Of a stretch of 64,000 nt of DNA, positions 56,754 through 64,000 are shown in pieces. Position 1 is the first letter of the stretch; each line of letters starts with the position of its first letter. The DNA comes from Deroplatys truncata (Eukaryota > Arthropoda > Insecta > Mantodea > Mantidae), in assembly GCA_030765065.1 (NCBI GenBank), contig CM060976.1:58884539-58948538 (forward strand), given 5' to 3'. The notes beneath the pieces are model-generated. The model ran no database searches. It was not told the origin of the DNA and was given only the letters and a program-made list of their open reading frames with translations. A program made the translations under genes and the position numbers.

Positions 56754-57388
56754 TAATCATTCTTCTGCAAAATATGCTTAAAAACTCTTTTCTATCTTCT
56801 TGTTAATACAGATAAACCTTTATTACTCAGTTACTCATTTTGTTGTAGGTGTAAGAAGAATGCAATAAGATAAAGTGATAGTTAAAGCTTTTCAAAGCCT
56901 GTCGCTATGTGATAGCTTTCAAACTCTGTTCTCTTTGCATTAACACAAAAATAGTTATAAACAAAAAGAATAGCGATTTGCAATTTAGAAAATTATAAAG
57001 TATCTGAAAATACAAACCAATAACAAAGAATATCTCAGAAAAGAGTAACGCCACACAAAAGGTAATTTCCCATTAACTGTGTGCTCTGACGAGGTTTACA
57101 TTTATTCAGTAGTAAACCTTTCTGTATATCTTACGGATTAGCAGTCATACAAAAGTGGCTCAGAATAATCCGGACTTCAAGGAGGTAAATCAAAAAAATG
57201 TTCCATATAAAGGGCAGTTTACGGTGGGGGATTTTCTTCAAACCCTTTCGTGTGGCATCCTTGGAAGAGTTCTGTGACGCAGCGGCTATGGCCCAAGGTT
57301 ATCGCGAGGTTAGCGCTGGTCAGTCGAAATAAACAAGATAAACTGCCGCTCGCCGCGAAAACACCGGGAGCGCTATCGGCAGATAACT

Positions 57389-57490
57389 GGAACCTTCTGG
57401 AAGCTCCTTCTCCCCCCTCTTACAGTAAGTATTTCGAAATAGTTTACAACGTTTCAGTACCCTGTGGAAAGATTCCGCTGCTTATATAAG
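57389..57490 (+). promoter_or_regulatory. Heat-shock-element-like array and TATA box in LTR
   Basis: GGAAC, CTTCT and GGAAG (57,389-57,403) are three perfect alternating nGAAn/nTTCn units, followed by one single-mismatch unit. TATATAA at 57,484-57,490 is the likely TATA box. Confidence 0.6.
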
Positions 57491-57743
57491 CGAGCGTTCT
57501 CGCGGGAGCAGTCAGCGCGAGGCGAGTTGAGTGCGAGTTGCGTTGCATCGATGAGAGAGTCTGCATTTCTGGTGCGACTTCAAAAACGATACTCCGAGCG
57601 AGTTCGTATTGACTGTTGTGACGTGCAGCGAGTGCAATTGCGGAGCACGGTTTCTGGAGGCCGTATGTTCGACTCTCGAGTGGAGTGAACCGTCCGGCTC
57701 GAAGAGGCTACGTCACGAAGGAAGTGAAGTAAGAGAATTGAAC

Positions 57744-57766
57744 TACTTCACCTTAGTGAAGTGAAC
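57744..57766 (+). repeat. Conserved hairpin in LTR
   Basis: CTTCACCTTAGTGAAGTGAA contains TTCAC-CTTA-GTGAA. The same core occurs at 8,145-8,167 in the other well-preserved LTR, although surrounding bases differ. Confidence 0.6.
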
Positions 57767-58068
57767 TCCCTGTGAATTTGAGCTAAATAAGAACTTAGAA
57801 CAACGTCAGTGAGAACTTAAAGAAAGTGACAGGTGAAAAACTGGACAAAGTCCAGTACCTATTATTTAACCAATTTTTCGTTTACGAGTTATGGTGTTCT
57901 AGGACAGACAGACACATACACACACTTACACAAGAAACGTTTTCTAAAAATGCTTTTTTGGTGTTCCTGGGGCCACAAAAAATGCATTTTCGGCGAGATC
58001 TAGACATCGAATTTTTGGGTGCAACATAATACTTCCTCTACTTACTTAAGTGCGTAGTAGAGAAAATA

Positions 58069-58385
58069 ATATTAAATTTCTTTGCAAGATAGGCAGACAT
58101 ATGGGTGTAGAAGCATAAAAGCCCACAGAAAATGTGTTTGTTAGTAAAGAGCGCAGAGAAACATATTCCTCCATGGATCTAACAGAAAGAAGTATCCATG
58201 TGGCAAACCCTTTAAAGTGCAGAAGTTGGAAACTTTGTAATGGATTTAGAACTTGTTAACAAGCCAGCGCAGTACTTTCTCTCGTGCTTGATTTTGTTTT
58301 TCCTCTCTCTCTTCGGCTACAGCTAGCGGTCGAGAATGAAAGTGTTAGATACTCTCTTTCAAAACACGACCGGAATGTTTTATAT
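58069..58385. other. Unannotated spacer
   Basis: Nothing recognised between two R copies. Confidence 0.4.
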
Positions 58386-58547
58386 TTTTACTTTCTCTGC
58401 AACGTACCTAGTAGGTGGAGAAGGTATTGCATTCCTGCCAAAAATTCGTACCGAGATTTCTCCGTAAATTATGTTTTGAGTCCCTATGAATGCATAAACA
58501 GTATTTTAGAACAAGGTGAATATATGTTTGTGTGGGAACAGCACAAT

Positions 58548-58585
<38 letters not shown>

Positions 58586-59240
58586 CGGATAAATAACAAA
58601 CTAGGTATTTATGTTCAGTATCTTCCAAAGATACGATACCACTATATTCCAGAAAATCCCCAACACAAATTACCCTTTACATGGAACATGGTTGGAAATT
58701 TTTGATTTTCTAAAAAATGGCTGTAAAGATTTTGATCAAAACGGCATATATTAAATATATTTGCATGACAAACAAAATGCTTATCTTGAATTTTCTGGTA
58801 ATAACCTGTGAAGTCCTCTTCATTCGGAAGGAATCTTGTATAATCTTATATAACTGGTAAACGTTAAGCGATAGAGGAAAAGATAGTGCACAAGAAATGA
58901 AGATCTGTCTTAAACACACAATTATTTTAAATACCTTTTTTTGGCATTGCGATTTCCGAGATATCTACCATTAATCGTTCGAATTGCTCAATACTTACAT
59001 CTTTACAGTTGTGTCGGTTTTTAATTGCTTCTCGCGATGTCATGGAAGGACAATCGAATTTTAAGGCCTGCATATAGCACCAGTTCTAAAATTGACCCGT
59101 GTTACCTATAAAAAAGGCGTAATGCAGTTATTTCCGGATAGATTTTTCTCGAATTAAACTGAATTCGTAAGAATAACTTGTATACCTACTCATAAAAGAG
59201 AGAGGGCAGTTAAGGTCATGTGAATGTAACATATAAGATT
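58386..59240 (+). repeat. Family R copy, full length (subfamily 1)
   Basis: The head TTTTTACTTTCTCTGCAACG leads to TACCTAGTAGGTGGAGAAGG. A (TA)n expansion lies at 58,551-58,582 within the AACAGC..GGATAAAT block. The tail is GGGCAGTTAAGGTCATGTGAATG.. in two diverged parts before ATAAGATTTT. Confidence 0.88.
58551..58582. repeat. (TA)n microsatellite inside family R
   Basis: About 15 TA units just downstream of the usual GT/CA seed position of the family. Confidence 0.95.
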
Positions 59241-62200
59241 TTATAAATACAAACCATGTTATTAATACCAAATCAGATCCACAACAGCACTTAGAGGCTG
59301 CTTTTATCGTCTAAAAACTTAATTCAACTATCTGCAAAAACTGAGAAAACGGTTCATCGAAGCGAGAAATTGTCATTCACAGAAAAAGCAGAAATGGAAG
59401 AAAGCAACCACGTCTTGAACCGAAGAAGCTGCCACAAATAACAGTAGTACCAATTTTAGAGCAAAACTTCTCTTAAACGATGAGCTAAAGTTTACCTCTA
59501 CTTCATAATATGTAGGAGTTAAGATAATATATATTTTCAAATTAAAGAGAAAATTTCAGTTTCTAAGACTCCATAAATAACTAAAAATGTCTTTCTTTGG
59601 CCATGATTTCCATTTAGTCTCCCCTTAAACAGTAAATCTGGTGTTTTAAGGCATTTTTATCCTTTCAGCATGGATAGGATGTTACGGCATGCATCCGAAA
59701 ATGTCAGAGAGGAATTCAGACCATCGGTGTTACAGTTACTCACGTACGTAAATTGCCAATAGATACGCAGCCTGTTAAATTTTATGAGTAATTTTCTTCA
59801 AGAACTAATGACGCAAATCCGCGGACACGAGATCAGCGTCCCATGCTTTACTCTTCCCTGGTTAATATAGAATGAGTGGACTGAAGTTAAATAGTACCCT
59901 TCTAGCTGTAAAAATACAAGACAGAAATAATTTTTTCGTTTGATTTAAACAGAACTTCAAAAAAACCTCTATTTTAGCGATGGACTTTTCCATTAAGCGG
60001 CTTTGGTGTTTGAAGTTGTACATTATGTCCATAATCAAATAATTATGGCAATGTGTATTTTTGTATTCAGTTAATACTAGGTATTTTAAAAAAAAAACCG
60101 ATGTAATATAAAAACCAGACGACGTTGGCAGAAAGAAATGTAGGCTCAGTGGGAAGCAGTGTTAAATCCTTTGTTAGTAATACACGTGCTCGTCTCAATA
60201 GGACCTAGAAGTATGTGTAGAAAGTTAAGGTTTAGAAGGGTATGATCTATCGTGTTATCGCATAAGTTCGTGTAGGAACGTCTGGACTTCAGATTCCGAT
60301 AAGAGAGACAAGAGAGTATTTCTGTAATATTTTCTCAACAGGAAAGTTTTATAATAAAGAAATGTTATTTTATTATAAAGAAATACATTTAAAGAATAAT
60401 ATTAAATAAAGTTGTCTTTCTTGTGGGTTAGGGGAGAAATTAAAAAGTATATGCCGAAATATTATACACACAAGCAAGATCAAGATTACTCAGGAAATCG
60501 TACAAACATAGGTGTGCGCGTCAATGTTATGTCGGACAGGTGCTGATAAAATGTTTAAATGGTGAAGTAGTTTACCGCAAAATGCTCGCGAGATAAGTCG
60601 CCGACGTGACGATATAAATATTTTGTGTAGTGGACTAAACTACGGGAGAGGAATAAGTGAGGATATGAAATGTGCGGATGAATAAAGTTGTTTAGCCACC
60701 ACGACCTGAGATACTTAACTCATCATTCCATCCACGCACCTCTTTCTCTCTCCATCTCCTTTCCCTCCACAAAAGCCGATCCTGCTGCATATTGGAGGGA
60801 GGGGTAAGTAGTTCAACCAAGTAACGCTCACTTTGGTAATCCTTATTTTATAACATAATTGCTTTCCATAACAGTACATCAGTACCATTGCTTTTATTTT
60901 AGTTGTTTTAGTTTTCTTCAATCATATTTTACAATCACACAGAACAACGAGTTATAAAATACAACATGTTTGAATGATTAAGCTACAATTTTTGCTAATA
61001 TCGTTAACTGCGTATTCAAAGCTGTGCAGTGCTCATTTTTGCGTTCCAGTTGTAGTAAAAGTTCACAGCAGCAGCCTTCAGGTATTTCTCGATGAATCAA
61101 TCTATTTACATTTAAAATCCTCTACTGCTATTTTCGATTAAGTGAAAGACCTAATTGAAATAACAGATATACATTTAAACTAGAAGTTCCGAAAAAAATT
61201 TAGTATTTTTCAGGGAATCAAAATACTTCTCACTACGTACCGTCTCAACAAGTATTGTGACAGTGCTTTATATAAAATAAATGTGAAATAATTATAAAAT
61301 ATGCGTTAAATACGTTACTTTCTTCGATGTGCTTGATTAGAATATAAATAAGAAATGATTGCAAAGAAGTTGTCTTTTATGCCAAGTGACATCAAATTAT
61401 AAATATTTATGTTTTATGAGTTTGTTGCATTGTAAATACACAACCCCCGTAAAGTTTTCAAAGATTACCTTCTTATAATAATGGTTGTCGTATTTATATC
61501 CCCTTACTATCTCACCAGAATTGGAATTATAAATAAGAACGATAAGGCTATGCACCTACTGTTTAGAACTCCAGTATTTGGAAATGTTGGGCTGCACCTC
61601 AATAGCTAACTTCACTCACCTGCAACGAAAAAAGAAATAACTGCGTTTATAAAATACTCTGAAAAATAAGCAGTGAAGTATCTAGAAGAATAAATTTTAG
61701 TGTATTACACACTTCACATATAATTATCGTGGTATACATTTTTAAAAACCATAAGAATGCTGGTAAAGTAGGAAAGAAAATTCCTATAACCACTCAGTTC
61801 CCATTCGAGATTATTTAGCATCTACGACTTTGAGGAACGTTACAGTTATTCATAACACATTATAAATCTTGCTATAGTAGGTATCAATATTTAATATTAT
61901 AGTAATACCTCCGCTGGCAATCAAAATAAGCTTTAAGGGAAGATTAAAAGCTCTATTCCGCAAATTTTAAGTATGCTAAATTTATTCATTAACTCAGAAA
62001 TTTGTAGGGGCGCATACACACGACAAAGAAATACTGAAAATAACAGAAAATCAATAATCACAATAGGAATACAATAAATGATACACTGCAAAACCTAAGG
62101 ACGAGATGGGTAAAGTAACATAACAAATGAACTACTTGGTGGAAATAGATGAAGATGCGGAAGCATGTTGCCAGAGGTCTCTCACACGTACACAGAAAAC

Positions 62201-62249
62201 TGGACGTCACATGACATGAGTGTAGCGAGCCTATAATGCCAATTAGCGA
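59241..62249. other. 3 kb AT-rich region without recognised elements
   Basis: I see no transposase, SINE head or R block. A C/T-rich tract lies at about 60,735-60,775. Open frames are below 70 codons. Confidence 0.45.
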
Positions 62250-63330
62250 GCTGTTACGGTGCACTGTAGTGGTGTTCATTGCAACCTGGCCTGTAGACAC
62301 CATTTGGATGACTTCACACGGGGAAGAATCATCGGGAAACTGGAAGAAGGGCGAAGTGTGACGAGTGTTGCTCAGGAATTTGGAATTGCTCACAGCATTG
62401 TTTCACGTGCATGGGGAACCTTCCAAATCACAGGCACTGCTGTCCCAAGGAGAGATGGTGGTCGACTACGCTCAACTACAACAGTAGATGACCGCTACAT
62501 TGTACAATAGGCAAGAAGGGATCCACGCCAAACAGCGGGTGCAATTGCAACCACATTTAGCAGGGCAGCTAGGCACGCAATCTCACGTTACACAGTGGCA
62601 TGTTGACTACACAGAGGTGGTCTCTTTGCCCGACGACCAGTACGTTGTGTTCCATTGACATCCGCACATCGGCGGCACCGTTTTGCGATGGTCCCAAGAG
62701 CATCAAAATTGGACTAACGAAGAATGGGGTCGCGTGCTCTTCTCGGATGAGAGCAGATTCAGTCTAAGTAGTGATTCTCGACGTACCTTCATCTGGCGAG
62801 AGGTGGGAACACGTAATGAACCCAGGAACATCCCTGAAAACGATGTTTTTGTAGGTCCGAGTATTATGGTTTGGGGAGGTATAATTTTGCATGGGCGCAC
62901 CAACCTCCAAATATTTGAACACGGTATGCTCATTGGTCAACCTTATTTTGATTCTGTACTCCTTCCCCATGTGCGCATTTTCAGGAGTGCAGTCGCCCCT
63001 GACTTCCATTTTTATGGATGACAATGCGCGACCGCATCGAACAGCGCAGGTGGAGGATCTCTTGGAACGAGAGGATATTCGGCGAATGGACTGACCTGCC
63101 CGTTCCCCCGATTTAAATCCCATCGAACACATGTGGGATGCTTTGAGAAGACGCATTGCAGCACATCTACAAGCACCAACGACCTCCAACAGTTGTCAAC
63201 AGCGCTGGTGGAGGAATGGAACGCCCTACCACTACAAGTGCTTACCAACCTTGTGGCCAGCATGGGAGCACAATGCAGAGCATGCATTGCTGTCCGTGGT
63301 GATCATATATCCTTTTAAGTACCATGTATC
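62250..63330 (+). pseudogene. Tc1-like DD34E transposase pseudogene
   Basis: Pieces in order: HLDDFTRGRIIGKLEEGRSV, TSVAQEFGIAHSIVSRAW (helix-turn-helix), TGTAVPRRDGGRLRSTTTVDD, then after frame changes EWGRVLFSDESRFSLSSDSR (first aspartate), SIMVWGGIILHGRTNLQIFE, MDDNARPHRTAQVEDLLERE (second aspartate), ARSPDLNPIEHMWDALRRRI (glutamate, 34 residues later counting one stop) and ALVEEWNALPLQVLTNLVAS, ACIAVRGDHISF. All three catalytic residues are retained. Breaks: TAG after RYIVQ (62,508-62,510), frame shifts near 62,690, 63,010 and 63,180, and TGA for tryptophan after RRMD. Terminal repeats were not identified, so the limits are those of the gene. Confidence 0.88.
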
Positions 63331-63844
63331 TGTTTCTGTAAATCTAGGGAGCCATCTTATGTCGTATTAACTTTAGTGTGGCTTATGGTCTATGAATAAA
63401 AGTGGCATTTTTGTTCGTCTTATTGCATATTTCGTTTAGCTGTTTACTGTAACATACCGTAGCAGTTCCCTCTTTGTATGATTCAAGTTTCATCGAGCTG
63501 TGTTACTTGGCAGTGTCACAGCATGCGAAGATTACTTTCGTCCTTAGGTTTTGCACACCAGAGTATGATAAAATGCTGTAAAATAACTGTATTATAAAAT
63601 TTTAGACATAGGTAAGGAATACTGTAATTAGTTAAGAAGCGAGATAGCAGCAGGGCAAAAGTGCACCAACGAAGCACATTAGTGAGCAAAGAAATCAGCA
63701 GAGTATCGATGAGTAGAGAGAGAGGGGGATCCGAATAAAGACAAGGATAGAGATAGAGGGAAAACTTCATGGCCCATGGGGAGTTGGATAAGCGTCATGA
63801 AATACAAAGAAAAGCAAGAGTTGTGAGGGAGACAATGATAAACG
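63331..63844. other. Unannotated spacer
   Basis: It may contain the 3' non-coding end of the Tc1-like element. Otherwise nothing is recognised. Confidence 0.4.
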
Positions 63845-64000
63845 TAAACGTAAGTATTACGGAGGGGCTCTCGGAACCGAGGTAGAGCAAGCCAGTCGGC
63901 CCTTTTTGTTTCCTAGGAGGGAAGAATGAGGAAAGAGACCCGAAGGGCGATCATATTTGGGCACAAGCATGGACGGGGTCCCTAACGTTCCCAGATGGAA
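63845..64000 (-). repeat. SINE B copy 5, cut by the window end
   Basis: GAGACCCGAAGGGCGATCAT and AGCATGGACGGGGTCCCTAA match the distal body of copy 4 (GACCAGAAGGGCGACCAGAT, GCATGGACCTTGCCCCTAAC). The left end GGAGGGGCTCTCGG resembles the 3' end of copy 1. The tRNA-like head would lie beyond the window. Confidence 0.6.

Larger units (their letters stand above)
57273..57854 (+). mobile_element. Solo LTR, copy 3, nested in family R
   Basis: TGTGACGCAGCGGCTATGGC to ACAAAGTCCA gives TG..CA ends and about 582 bp. Flanking GTTC and GTAC could be a degraded 4-bp duplication. It is homologous throughout to 7,642-8,257, including CTTATATAAGCGAGCGTTCT, CGTCACGAAGG and the hairpin TTCACCTTAGTGAA. Insertion into an R copy dates it after that copy. 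No gag or pol remnants flank it. Confidence 0.75.
56765..58068 (-). repeat. Family R copy (subfamily 2), minus strand, split by a solo LTR
   Basis: It runs from ATATGCTTAAAAACTCTTTT to GTGGCATCCTTGGAAGAG at 57,270 and resumes at CTATTATTTAACCAATTTTT (about 57,860), ending CTCTACTTACTTAAGTGCGT, then AGTAGAGAAAATAA. The two halves complete each other. Confidence 0.85.

Noticed and set aside
62764-63189. A 141-codon minus-strand gene
   Set aside because: It is antisense to the Tc1-like transposase relic, whose catalytic motifs lie on the plus strand.
1-64000. A CRISPR array or other prokaryotic system
   Set aside because: Repeats are dispersed, long and in both orientations, with transposon ends. 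There are no short regularly spaced repeats and no operon-like coding.

Overview
This looks like an intergenic, AT-rich stretch of an insect nuclear genome. No bacterial gene layout, host exon chain, rRNA or functional tRNA could be recognised, and almost everything identifiable is a transposable-element copy or relic. Insect transposase relics (mariner, Tc1-like, DD41D-like), tRNA-derived SINEs, TA-flanked palindromic MITEs and solo LTRs fit an insect with a large repeat-rich genome. A polyneopteran (cockroach, termite, stick insect or similar) is a guess from the repeat style, not a demonstrated identity.

The dominant component is one dispersed family, here called family R: about two dozen whole or partial copies on both strands, roughly a quarter of the window. 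A full copy is about 0.8-0.95 kb. It opens with TTTACTTTCTCTAC and a palindrome (CTACTACGTA.AGTAAGTAG), carries an internal GT/GTCT microsatellite, and ends with the inverted complement GTAGAGAAAGT, a small hairpin (ATGTG..CACAT), then CAGATTTTT. A 5' motif repeated subterminally in inverted orientation, followed by a 3' hairpin and T-rich flanks, resembles non-autonomous Helentron-associated elements (HINE/DINE-1 type). That assignment is inference. Many copies abut each other, and younger elements have landed inside them.

Layout: 0-7 kb has an HTH relic, R copies, a 1,051-bp foldback element seated in the palindromic head of an R copy, and a Tc1-like relic. 7-14 kb has a solo LTR with heat-shock-like promoter motifs, a palindromic MITE, and R copies interrupted by a 530-bp insert, SINE A and SINE B. 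14-34 kb is sparser: (TAG)n, a DD41D-type relic, SINE B with an acceptor-like site, a diverged solo LTR, a 531-bp MITE and a complete but dead Tc1 element with TA duplications. 34-44 kb has R copies, SINE-like units and two transposase relics. 44-52 kb has SINE A, SINE B, a complete dead mariner, three R copies and an hAT-type element with an 8-bp duplication holding a SINE. 52-64 kb has more R copies, a solo LTR inside one of them, a long featureless AT-rich stretch, a dead Tc1-like element and the start of another SINE B.

The window is best read as layers: old R copies, then DNA transposons, then SINEs and LTR elements nested in them. No transposase here is intact, so activity would need proteins from elsewhere. 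The observations most worth following up are the R family architecture, heat-shock-element arrays in three related solo LTRs, a SINE family that repeatedly carries a 3' splice-acceptor-like motif, and the foldback lodged in an R head palindrome.
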